This document shows, piece after piece, positions 1 through 6,378 of a DNA stretch of 8,614 bases (within the stretch, counting starts at the first letter, position 1; each line of letters opens with the position of its first letter). Origin of the DNA: Chloroflexota bacterium (GTDB lineage: Bacteria > Chloroflexota > Limnocylindria > Limnocylindrales > CSP1-4); the NCBI GenBank assembly GCA_016875645.1, contig VGPE01000112.1:1-8614 (forward strand), in the 5' to 3' direction. The notes beneath the pieces are model-generated. The model worked only from the letters and a program-made list of their open reading frames with translations. It searched no databases and was not told where the DNA came from. The position numbers and the translations under genes are program-made.

Positions 1-1794
1 TTCGCCGGGGACTCCGGCGACGGGATGCAGCTCACCGGGAGCCAGTTCACCCGGACAGCGGCTGTCTTCGGCAACGACATCAGCACGCTGCCCGACTTCC
101 CGGCCGAGATCCGGGCGCCGGCGGGCAGCCTGCCGGGCGTCTCGGGCTTCCAGATCAGCTTCTCGAGCAGCGACATCTTCACGCCCGGCGACGCACCCGA
201 CGTCCTCGTCGCGATGAACCCGGCCGCTCTGAGGACCAACGTCGGCGACCTGCCGGCCGGCGGGGCCCTGATCGTCAACCAGGATGCCTTCACCCAGCAG
301 AACCTCAACAAGGCGGGCTATGCCAGCAACCCGCTCACCGATGGTTCGCTGCGCTCGTACAGCCTGTTCGAGATCCCGATCGGCACCCTCAACGCACGGG
401 CTCTCGAAGGCCTCGAGATGAGCTCCAAGCAGGTCGACCTGACAAAGAACTTCTTCGCACTGGGCCTGATGTTCTGGCTCTACGAGCGGAGCATGGAGCC
501 CACGCTGCGCTGGATCGGCCAGAAGTTCGGCGCGAAACCCGTGATCGCAGAGGCCAACACGCGGGCTCTCAAAGCGGGCTATGCATTCGGTGAGACCACC
601 GAGATCTTCCACACCACGTATCGCGTCACGCCGGCCAGGCTGCCGCCAGGTCGCTACCGCAACATCACCGGCAATGAGGCCACGGCACTCGGCTTCGTGG
701 CGGCGTCCCGGCTCGCAAAGCGCGACCTGTTCATGGGCAGCTACCCCATCACGCCCGCCAGCGACATCCTCCACCAGCTCTCGATGTACAAGAACTTCGG
801 CGTCAAGACGTTCCAGGCCGAGGACGAGATCGCCGCCATCGGCGCGGCGATCGGCGCGGCGTACGGCGGAGCGATGGGCCTGACCGCCTCATCGGGTCCG
901 GGCATCGCGCTCAAGTCGGAGGCCATGGGCCTCGCGCTGATGGTCGAGCTGCCGCTCGTCGTCGTCGACGTCCAGCGCGCCGGCCCGTCCACGGGCATGC
1001 CCACCAAAGTGGAGCAGGCGGACCTGCTCCAGATCATGTTCGGGCGCAACAGCGACTCGCCGATCCCCATCGTCGCCCCGGCCACGCCGGCAGAGTGCTT
1101 CGATTACGCCATCGAAGCGTGGCGGATCGCACTCAAGTACGTGACCCCGGTGGTCTACATGTCGGATGCCTTCCTCGCGACCGGGTCGGAGCCGTGGGCG
1201 ATCCCGGACATCGCGGACCTGCCGAACATCGGCGTGGAGAACCACACCGACAGGACGACCTTCAGACCCTACGACCGCGACCCCGAGACGCTCGCGCGAC
1301 CCTGGGCGGTACCGGGCACGCCTGGCCTCGAACACCGCATCGGAGGCCTTGAGAAGGCCGACGTCACCGGCAACGTCAGCTACGACCCGGACAACCACCA
1401 CCGGATGCAGATGCTCCGCGCGGAGAAGATCAACCGGATCGCCAACGACATCCCCGACGTCCAGGTGTTCGGCGCCGCCTCGGGCGACCTGCTCATCCTG
1501 GGCTGGGGCTCCACCTTCGGCGCCATCCACACCGCGACCGACCGCCTCATCGCGGCCGGCCACCAGGTCGGGCACGCGCACCTGCGCCACCTCAATCCAT
1601 TCCCGGCCAACCTCGGCGAGGTCCTCGGGAGGTACCGGCGGGTGCTCATCCCCGAGGTCAACCTGGGTCAGCTGCGGATGCTGATCCGCAATCGATATCT
1701 GATCGACGCCGTCGGACTCAACAAGGTGCGCGGCAAGCCGTACCGAATCAGCGAGATCGAAGACGCAGCGCGCCAGCTGCTTGCGGGCGGGTGA
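1..1794 (+). CDS. korA: 2-oxoacid (probably 2-oxoglutarate):ferredoxin oxidoreductase, fused gamma-alpha subunit, 5' partial
   Basis: This is the large subunit of a thiamine-dependent CoA-acylating 2-oxoacid:ferredoxin oxidoreductase, a cytoplasmic enzyme converting 2-oxoglutarate and CoA to succinyl-CoA, CO2 and reduced ferredoxin. The frame is open from base 1, and the first visible residues (FAGDSGDGMQLTG) are the start of the gamma domain, so the true start lies just upstream; the ATG at 25 is internal. In the 597 visible residues, the gamma domain covers about 1-170. The alpha domain begins near ITGNEA (222), with YPITP at 248-252, AEDEI near 273-277, TASSGPG at 295-301 and QRAGPSTGMPT at 325-335. 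PGLEHRIGG and TGNVSYDP (about 441-463) are typical of the KorA-type alpha subunit. A second domain carries GWGSTFG at 501-507. korB follows at once. No lesion is seen. The substrate (2-oxoglutarate rather than pyruvate) is inferred from similarity to the KorA group, not proven by sequence. Confidence 0.93.
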   Translation, partial: FAGDSGDGMQLTGSQFTRTAAVFGNDISTLPDFPAEIRAPAGSLPGVSGFQISFSSSDIFTPGDAPDVLVAMNPAALRTNVGDLPAGGALIVNQDAFTQQNLNKAGYASNPLTDGSLRSYSLFEIPIGTLNARALEGLEMSSKQVDLTKNFFALGLMFWLYERSMEPTLRWIGQKFGAKPVIAEANTRALKAGYAFGETTEIFHTTYRVTPARLPPGRYRNITGNEATALGFVAASRLAKRDLFMGSYPITPASDILHQLSMYKNFGVKTFQAEDEIAAIGAAIGAAYGGAMGLTASSGPGIALKSEAMGLALMVELPLVVVDVQRAGPSTGMPTKVEQADLLQIMFGRNSDSPIPIVAPATPAECFDYAIEAWRIALKYVTPVVYMSDAFLATGSEPWAIPDIADLPNIGVENHTDRTTFRPYDRDPETLARPWAVPGTPGLEHRIGGLEKADVTGNVSYDPDNHHRMQMLRAEKINRIANDIPDVQVFGAASGDLLILGWGSTFGAIHTATDRLIAAGHQVGHAHLRHLNPFPANLGEVLGRYRRVLIPEVNLGQLRMLIRNRYLIDAVGLNKVRGKPYRISEIEDAARQLLAGG

Positions 1795-1799
1795 TCGAG
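1787..1799 (+). promoter_or_regulatory. Extended Shine-Dalgarno of korB overlapping the korA stop
   Basis: GGTGATC (1790-1796) matches the extended complement of the 16S rRNA 3' end (GGAGGTGATC). The position aligned with the GAGG core lies 8 nt before the ATG at 1800. The korA stop TGA (1792-1794) sits inside this element, so korA termination and korB initiation are probably coupled. It supports ATG 1800 as the korB start over the overlapping GTG at 1791. Confidence 0.55.
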
Positions 1800-2885
1800 A
1801 TGACCGACAGCACCTCGACCGGGGCCAATGGTTCGGCAGGGTCGGGCGGCGGACCGGCGTTGAGTCCAGCCAACCAGGCCGTGGTCCAGCTCACACGCAA
1901 GGACTTCGTCTCCGACCAGGACGTCCGCTGGTGCCCCGGCTGCGGCGACTACTCGATCCTGGCCCAGACCCAGAAGGTGATGCCCGACTTCGGCTACCCG
2001 AGGGAGAACATCGTCTTCGTCAGCGGCATCGGCTGCTCCGGCCGGCTGCCGTACTACATGAACACCTATGGGTTCCACACCATCCATGGCCGTGCGCCCA
2101 CGCTCGCGACGGGCCTCAAGGCCGCTCGGCCCGACCTCATGGTGTGGGTCATCACCGGCGATGGGGACGCGCTTTCGATCGGCGGCAACCACGTCCTGCA
2201 CTCGATGCGGCGCAACGTGGACATCAAGCTCATCATGTTCAACAACCGGATCTACGGCCTGACCAAGGGGCAGGCCTCGCCCACGTCGGAGCTGGGCAAG
2301 GTCACCAAGTCCACGCCCGCCGGCACCATCGACAACCCCATCATGCCGCTCTCGGTGGCCCTGGCGGCGGAGGCCACGTTCATCGCCCGCTCGGTGGACA
2401 CCCACACCGAGCATCTCCAGGACACGCTCACCCGCGCCGGCTGGCACAAGGGCTCAGCGTTCGTGGAGGTCCTCCAGAACTGCAACATCTTCAACGACGG
2501 CGCGTGGCGCTCCTTCACGGACCGGGAGGTCCGCGACGACCGGATGCTGGTGCTCGAACACGGCAAGCCCATGATCTTCGGCAAGAACCACGACAAGGGG
2601 ATCCGCCTGCGCGGAATGCACCCCGAGGTGGTCGAGCTGGGCAACGGGGTCTCCGAGGAGGACCTGCTGGTCCACGACGAGACGGCCGAAGACCCGTATC
2701 TCGCGTTCATGCTCTCGCGGATGTTCTACCCGGACTTTCCCGTCCCCGTCGGGGTGATCCGGCGCGTCGAGCGCGCCGCGCACGACCAGCTGATGGTCGA
2801 GCAGATCGCGAGTGCGACCGCCCAGCGCGGCGAGGGGGACCTCGCGAAGCTGCTCAACAGCGGCGAGACCTGGACGGTCGCCTGA
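1800..2885 (+). CDS. korB: 2-oxoacid (probably 2-oxoglutarate):ferredoxin oxidoreductase, beta subunit
   Basis: This is the thiamine-diphosphate and Fe-S subunit partnering KorA; it decarboxylates the 2-oxoacid and passes electrons to ferredoxin. From ATG 1800 it is 361 residues, normal for the family. After a low-complexity Ser/Gly-rich leader (1-25), WCPGCGD gives C45 and C48, GIGCSG gives C79, and QNCNIF gives C228; these match the four [4Fe-4S] ligands of OFOR beta subunits. The thiamine-diphosphate/Mg motif is GDGD (120-123) with the downstream N148-N149 and YGLTKGQ. HGRAPTLATG (96-105) is also conserved. The start was chosen for the extended Shine-Dalgarno; GTG 1791, overlapping the korA stop by four bases, would add three residues. 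No separate delta (ferredoxin-like) subunit is encoded nearby, as expected for the two-subunit type. The CBS-protein gene follows within a few bases. Confidence 0.95.
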   Translation: MTDSTSTGANGSAGSGGGPALSPANQAVVQLTRKDFVSDQDVRWCPGCGDYSILAQTQKVMPDFGYPRENIVFVSGIGCSGRLPYYMNTYGFHTIHGRAPTLATGLKAARPDLMVWVITGDGDALSIGGNHVLHSMRRNVDIKLIMFNNRIYGLTKGQASPTSELGKVTKSTPAGTIDNPIMPLSVALAAEATFIARSVDTHTEHLQDTLTRAGWHKGSAFVEVLQNCNIFNDGAWRSFTDREVRDDRMLVLEHGKPMIFGKNHDKGIRLRGMHPEVVELGNGVSEEDLLVHDETAEDPYLAFMLSRMFYPDFPVPVGVIRRVERAAHDQLMVEQIASATAQRGEGDLAKLLNSGETWTVA

Positions 2886-2887
2886 CC

Positions 2888-3466
2888 GTGGTCGAGCAGA
2901 CCGACGATCGCCTGCTCGCCGAGTCCGCCGGGGCCTTGCCCGACCCGGGGGCCGCATCAGTGATGGTCTGCCCGGCGTGCGGGTTCGAGAACCTCATGGG
3001 CGCGGACGCGTGCGGCAACTGCGGCTCGGACCTGATGACCTCGGACATCCCCATGGCGGCCACGGAGTTCGAACGTCTGCTCACCCAGGTCCCGCTCGGG
3101 GCGCTCGCACCGCGGCCATCCCTCACGGTGAAGGCGGACGCAGCGGTCGCGGACGTGCTGCGCATCATGCGCGACGACCGGGCAGCGGGCGTGGTGGTCA
3201 CCGATGCCGACGGGAAGGTGGTCGGCATCTTCACCGAGCGCGACGCCGTCCTCAAGCTCGCGGGGCACGACCTCCCGGCCGGGCCGATCAGCGAGTTCAT
3301 GACCAACGACCCGGTCGTGCTGCGCGCCGATGACTCGCTCGCCGTGGCGATCCAGAAGATGGCAGTCGGCGGCTTCCGGCACATCCCGATCGTGGCCGGC
3401 GGGCGGCCCGTCGGCATTGTCACCTCGCACGATGTCTTCCGGCACGTGCTCCGCCTCGTTGATTGA
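2888..3466 (+). CDS. Zinc-ribbon plus tandem CBS-domain protein, probable regulator in the kor operon
   Basis: The protein is 192 residues if translated from GTG 2888, two bases after the korB stop. A four-cysteine zinc ribbon is formed by C28, C31, C42 and C45 (CPACGFEN...CGNCG). Two CBS repeats follow at about 70-125 and 133-191. Each repeat ends with a G-I-x-T-x-x-D signature, GIFTERD (113-119) and GIVTSHD (176-182); such Thr/Asp residues commonly contact adenine nucleotides in CBS (Bateman) modules. There is no attached enzyme domain, so a sensing or regulatory role is inferred. Alternative starts are GTG 2960 and ATG 2963, which would begin the protein at MVCPACG, and a GGGGG run at 2946-2950 could serve as a ribosome site for them. 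G/C-rich third positions through 2888-2960 suggest coding there, but the exact start is open. Placement directly behind korAB suggests a link to that enzyme; the ligand is unknown. Confidence 0.85.
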   Translation: MVEQTDDRLLAESAGALPDPGAASVMVCPACGFENLMGADACGNCGSDLMTSDIPMAATEFERLLTQVPLGALAPRPSLTVKADAAVADVLRIMRDDRAAGVVVTDADGKVVGIFTERDAVLKLAGHDLPAGPISEFMTNDPVVLRADDSLAVAIQKMAVGGFRHIPIVAGGRPVGIVTSHDVFRHVLRLVD

Positions 3467-3504
3467 ATCGCCCGCTGCCGCATCCCCGGGCCTGAGCGGG
3501 CGAT
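3467..3504 (+). terminator. Perfect 10-bp inverted repeat after the kor-CBS operon
   Basis: The arms ATCGCCCGCT (3467-3476) and AGCGGGCGAT (3495-3504) are exact reverse complements with an 18-nt loop, starting at the base after the CBS gene stop. No T tract follows, so this is not a classical intrinsic terminator; it could be a U-less terminator, an RNA-processing or stabilising hairpin, or a protein-binding site. Only 22 bases separate it from the next start codon, and I see no promoter in them. Confidence 0.5.
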
Positions 3505-3526
3505 CGATCCTGTCAGCGCCCGACGC

Positions 3527-4363
3527 GTGAAGTACGGCGTTCTCATCACCGGAGGCGATCCGCGTACGGTCGGTGACCTGGCCGCCCAGGCCGAGGCAGC
3601 GGGCTGGGACGGCGTCTTCTTCTGGGACGCCATCTGGCTCGAGACGCTCGGGGGCCTGTACGACCCGTGGGTGGTCATGACCGTGATCGCGATGCGCACC
3701 GAGCGCGTCCGGTTCGGGGCTCTCGTGACGCCACCCGCACGGCGGCGGCCTTGGAAGCTGGCCCGCGAGACGGTCTCGCTCGACCATGTCTCGGGCGGCC
3801 GGCTGGTGCTGCCGATCGGTCTCGGCGCCCTCGACGACGGGGCCTTCGGCCGCGTCGGCGAGCCGACCGACAAACGGATCCTCGCCGAGCGGATGGACGA
3901 GTCGCTTGCGATCCTCGAGGGCCTCTGGTCCGGCGAGCCGTTCGCGTTCGACGGGAAGCAGTACCGCTTCGAGGCGATGCGCTTCACGCCACGACCGGTG
4001 CAACGGCCGCGAATCCCCGTCTGGATGGTCGGCGCGTGGCCGCGCGAGCGCTCCATGCGGCGCGTGCTCCAGTGGGACGGGCTTTTGCCGAACAAGCTGG
4101 AGGCTGATGGCCGGCCGGGCACCATCACCCACGACGACCTGCGCGCCATGGCCGCGTGGATCCGCGAGCGGCGGGGCTCGCTCGAGGGCTTCGACCTCGT
4201 CATGGAGGGGCAGACCCCCGGCGACCAGCCATCAGACGCCGCGGCCATCACCGGCGCGTGGGCCGAGGCGGGCGCGACCTGGTGGATCGAATCCGATTGG
4301 GCCGACTGGTCGGTCGACAAGATGCGCGCGCGGATCGCCGCCGGCCCGCCGCGGAACGATTAG
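3527..4363 (+). CDS. LLM class flavin-dependent oxidoreductase
   Basis: This is a luciferase-like monooxygenase family protein of 278 residues, starting at GTG 3527 (KYGVLITGGD follows). The family folds as a TIM barrel and uses reduced FMN or coenzyme F420 on varied substrates; neither cofactor nor substrate can be fixed from this sequence. Supporting features are the first-strand region with AEAAGWDGVFFWD (about 22-34), the family-typical SLDHVSGGRL (84-93) followed by LPIGLGA, the segment ERMDESLAILEGLWSGEPF, and the strand IPVWMVGAWP. The length is slightly short for the family (often 280-350) but complete. There is no good Shine-Dalgarno before the GTG. The gene lies 60 bases after the CBS gene on the same strand, so read-through from the kor operon is plausible despite the intervening hairpin. 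Its TAG stop overlaps the end of the convergent DUF6220 gene by four bases. Confidence 0.88.
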   Translation: MKYGVLITGGDPRTVGDLAAQAEAAGWDGVFFWDAIWLETLGGLYDPWVVMTVIAMRTERVRFGALVTPPARRRPWKLARETVSLDHVSGGRLVLPIGLGALDDGAFGRVGEPTDKRILAERMDESLAILEGLWSGEPFAFDGKQYRFEAMRFTPRPVQRPRIPVWMVGAWPRERSMRRVLQWDGLLPNKLEADGRPGTITHDDLRAMAAWIRERRGSLEGFDLVMEGQTPGDQPSDAAAITGAWAEAGATWWIESDWADWSVDKMRARIAAGPPRND

Positions 4364-4806
4364 CGGTCCGTCAGGCCCCCGAGGCGCCAGGTTCGCATCG
4401 CAAACAGCGCCGTCACCAGGACGATCGCCATGCCATTGACAACGTGGAGCGCGGCGACCTCCGGGGCGGACTCGCGCAGCGCGATGAAGACCGACTGCAG
4501 GACGAACAGCACCACCAGCAGGATGCCGAGCCCGCGCTGGAGGCGGTTCGCCCGCACCACGAACGCAAGGATCGCCAGCAGGAGCGCAACCACGCCCAGC
4601 AGGTAGCCGACGTTCCGGTGGAGCTCGAAGTCGGCGGGATCGCGAAACACGCCGAGCCCGGCCAGGAAGACCTGGATCACGACCCCGATCGCGAGCGCCC
4701 ACGTCGCGATGGCCAACAGGTTGCGCCCCAGCGTCACCCGGACCCCGCCGGTGCTTGCCGCCGGCGGTACCTGGTCCGGTGTTCGCGATCGGTCCACGTC
4801 TCGCAT
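4360..4806 (-). CDS. DUF6220-like four-helix integral membrane protein
   Basis: The protein is 148 residues from the ATG at 4806-4804, with four predicted transmembrane helices at about 30-53, 64-84, 91-109 and 118-137, after a hydrophilic 25-residue N-terminus. VFLAGLGVF at the end of helix 1 followed by F-E-L-H-R-N-V-G resembles the DUF6220 family, whose function is not established. H63 at the mouth of helix 2 and H121 (ALHVVNG) in helix 4 are candidate heme or metal ligands, like the paired histidines of small cytochrome-b-type four-helix proteins; this is inference. The start has a strong Shine-Dalgarno and lies 10 bases after the SDR stop, so the two genes are very likely co-transcribed. 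The TAA stop overlaps the stop of the convergent flavin oxidoreductase gene, leaving no room for a separate terminator. The DUF assignment is from remembered motifs. Confidence 0.82.
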   Translation of the reverse strand: MRDVDRSRTPDQVPPAASTGGVRVTLGRNLLAIATWALAIGVVIQVFLAGLGVFRDPADFELHRNVGYLLGVVALLLAILAFVVRANRLQRGLGILLVVLFVLQSVFIALRESAPEVAALHVVNGMAIVLVTALFAMRTWRLGGLTDR

Positions 4807-4818
4807 CTCGATCCCCTC
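4807..4818 (-). promoter_or_regulatory. Extended Shine-Dalgarno of the DUF6220 gene inside the SDR stop region
   Basis: On the minus strand GAGGGGATC (4818-4810) matches eight of nine bases of the extended anti-Shine-Dalgarno complement GAGGTGATC, with 8 nt between the GAGG core and the ATG. It overlaps the TGA stop (4819-4817) of the upstream SDR gene, the same geometry as at the korA/korB junction. Confidence 0.6.
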
Positions 4819-5500
4819 AGCCGCTGACGAATGGTGCGCCGCGAACATAGTCGCGGCGGTCGATCTCTTCCACCATGAATGCAGCGAGGTCAGCGGCAGC
4901 GATCGTCCGCGAGTAGAGTCGGTCGCCGGGCACTGCCCGGCCCACGGGGGGCGCATCCGTGACCCGCCCCGGCCGCGCGATGGTCCAGTCCACGTTGCTC
5001 GCCGCGATCGCCTCGTACTCGCGCTGCTTCGCACGCACGACGTTGCCCGCGAGCAGCCGCACGATCCGCGACGCGATCCGGGCACCCAATGGCTTTCGGT
5101 CGCCGGCCACGTCGATTGCGGCCCCGCTCAGGCTCACCAGGCGCCGGACGCCGTGCCGGTCCATGCCGGCGAGGATGTTCCGGATCGCGAGGACGGTCTG
5201 GTCCACTTCTTCGCGGCGGTTCGTGGCCGGTCCGAGCGCATTCACGACGGCCGCCGAGCCGGCGATGGCGCCCGCGACGCTTGCGGCGTCGGTCGCGTCC
5301 CCAGCCACGACCACCAGGCCCCGGCGGGCATCGATCCGCGTCGCGTCGCGCGTGAACGCACGCACGGCCCAACCGGCTTTGAGCGCGATTTCGACGATCT
5401 CCCCGCCGATGACGCCCGAGGCGCCGAAGACCACCAGCGTCCGCTGCCTCGACACGGGGACGGGTTGCCGCGTCGCGCACGCCTCTGCTCGGTGCGACAC
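4817..5500 (-). CDS. NAD(P)H-binding atypical SDR (NmrA/SDR_a5-like) protein
   Basis: This is a Rossmann-fold protein of 227 residues from GTG 5500. The dinucleotide motif is GASGVIG (26-32) right after the first strand TLVVF. R51 in FTRD, at the end of the second strand, could favour NADP(H). GDATD (67-71) marks the third strand, VNALGP the fourth, and SNVDWTIARPGRV is the segment typical of the SDR_a5/NmrA-like group. There is no canonical Tyr-x-x-x-Lys pair in the usual place (REYEAIAAS lacks it), consistent with an atypical SDR acting as a redox sensor or on an unknown substrate. GTG 5455 (VSRQRTLVV) is an alternative start that would remove a 15-residue leader; neither start has a clear Shine-Dalgarno. 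The gene heads a two-gene unit with the DUF6220 membrane protein and is divergent from the DUF5317 gene. Confidence 0.87.
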   Translation of the reverse strand: MSHRAEACATRQPVPVSRQRTLVVFGASGVIGGEIVEIALKAGWAVRAFTRDATRIDARRGLVVVAGDATDAASVAGAIAGSAAVVNALGPATNRREEVDQTVLAIRNILAGMDRHGVRRLVSLSGAAIDVAGDRKPLGARIASRIVRLLAGNVVRAKQREYEAIAASNVDWTIARPGRVTDAPPVGRAVPGDRLYSRTIAAADLAAFMVEEIDRRDYVRGAPFVSG

Positions 5501-5570
5501 TCATCGGGGCAGGAGTCTCTCGCGCGCCGAGGGGCCGGCGCCCACGCCTGATGGGGAGACGTCGCTCACG
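5501..5570. promoter_or_regulatory. Divergent intergenic region between SDR and DUF5317 genes
   Basis: These 70 bases separate two divergent starts, so promoters in both directions are expected here or just inside the genes. I could not find convincing -10/-35 boxes. The only clear element is GGGGAGA at 5553-5559, a plausible but rather distant ribosome site for the DUF5317 gene. Confidence 0.3.
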
Positions 5571-6143
5571 GTGTTCATGCTGTACGCGGTCCTGCTCGGC
5601 GTTGCGGTGGGTCTCCTCTCGCGCGGTCGGCTCGAGCGTCTCGCGGAGGTCCGCCTGCGCTGGGCACCGGTTGCATTGCTGGGCCTGGCAATCCAGGTCG
5701 CCCTGTTCGCGGACCCGCTCGCCTCGATGGTAGGCGCCTGGGGCCCGCCCATCTACGTTGCCTCGACGGCGGCGGTGCTCGTCGCCGTGCTTGTGAACCT
5801 GCGTCTGACGGGCCTGCCGGTCGTGGCCCTCGGAGCGGCGAGCAACCTTGCCGCCATCGTTGCCAACGGCGGCGTGATGCCGGACTCGGCCGAGGCACTG
5901 GCCGCAGTCGGCGCTCGGCCCGGGCCGGGGTTCTCGAACAGCCAGGAGCTCGACGCAGTCGCGCTGGCGCCGCTCACCGACATCTTCGCGCTGCCGGGTT
6001 GGCTGCCCTTCGCCAACGTCTTCAGCGTGGGCGACGTTCTGATCGGGCTGGGCGTCGCGATCGCCCTCGTGGCGGCGATGCGGGATCCGCGCCTGGACCC
6101 AGGCCCCGCGCCGCCCGCGGCGTCGACGATCCGCGGCGCCTGA
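5571..6143 (+). CDS. DUF5317 family integral membrane protein
   Basis: The protein is 190 residues from GTG 5571; ATG 5577 (MLYAVLLG) would be two residues shorter. GTG was preferred because GGGGAGA (5553-5559) lies 11 bases before it. Hydrophobic segments fall at about 2-16, 32-47, 57-76, 82-98 and near the C-terminus (about 155-175). Family-typical motifs are S-R-G-R-L-E-R-L after the first helix, a NGG-x-MP box at 99-104 (NGGVMP), and the C-terminal run PLTDIFALPGWLPFANVFSV-GD preceding the last helix. DUF5317 has no established biochemical role. No catalytic motif is visible, though the NGGxMP box and the S-V-G-D before the last helix look functionally constrained. The gene appears monocistronic: the genes on both sides are on the opposite strand, and a strong hairpin lies 141 bases downstream. 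Confidence 0.82.
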   Translation: MFMLYAVLLGVAVGLLSRGRLERLAEVRLRWAPVALLGLAIQVALFADPLASMVGAWGPPIYVASTAAVLVAVLVNLRLTGLPVVALGAASNLAAIVANGGVMPDSAEALAAVGARPGPGFSNSQELDAVALAPLTDIFALPGWLPFANVFSVGDVLIGLGVAIALVAAMRDPRLDPGPAPPAASTIRGA

Positions 6144-6284
6144 GGCCCGTGAACGACTGCATCCGTCGGTGTCGGCGGGCACCACGCATCCTGCCGGCGC
6201 GACTGGTACGGATGGGCCATGGAGCGCCAACCGATCGGGCCATAGGGTGGCACTGGAGCGACCGCCTGATGGCGACCGCGCCGG

Positions 6285-6319
6285 CGAAGAGGACCGTCTG
6301 TGCCCAGCGGTCCTCTTCG
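6285..6319 (+). terminator. Strong 12-bp hairpin between converging genes, probable terminator
   Basis: CGAAGAGGACCG (6285-6296) and CGGTCCTCTTCG (6308-6319) are perfect reverse complements around an 11-nt loop; one G-T pair and two further pairs can extend the stem outward. The plus-strand sequence after it is only weakly T-rich (TCGTTTCC). It lies in the 235-base gap between DUF5317 (ends 6143) and the minus-strand proline dehydrogenase (ends 6379), and being symmetric could terminate both. A second, weaker inverted repeat (6336-6342 with 6362-6368) sits nearer the proline dehydrogenase stop. The rest of the gap (6144-6284) shows nothing I can identify. Confidence 0.6.
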
Positions 6320-6378
6320 TCGTTTCCGGGCCCTGCCGCCTCCCGCGGATATTCGGAGAACGAGGCGGGTCGCCAGCG

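Noticed and set aside
25..27. ATG at 25 as the start of korA
   Set aside because: The frame is open upstream and the preceding residues (FAGDSGDG) are the conserved beginning of the gamma domain, so the start is outside the window.
1781..3466. A 561-codon open frame running over korB and the CBS gene
   Set aside because: Its first two-thirds are an Arg/Gly/Pro-rich shadow of korB; only the last part (from about 2888) is real, as the zinc-ribbon/CBS protein.
2854..4320. A 488-codon minus-strand open frame opposite the CBS and flavin oxidoreductase genes
   Set aside because: Ser/Arg/Pro-rich composition with no domain, fully opposite two well-supported genes; an antisense shadow common in GC-rich DNA.
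6213..6244. GGGCCAT repeated twice about 24 bases apart in the 6144-6378 gap, considered as an operator or RNA element
   Set aside because: Seven-base direct repeats are too short, and no conserved RNA fold or known riboswitch core could be traced.
6336..6368. A second inverted repeat near the proline dehydrogenase stop (7-bp arms, 19-nt loop)
   Set aside because: Short stem and no T tract; expected by chance in GC-rich DNA, so only mentioned with the main hairpin.
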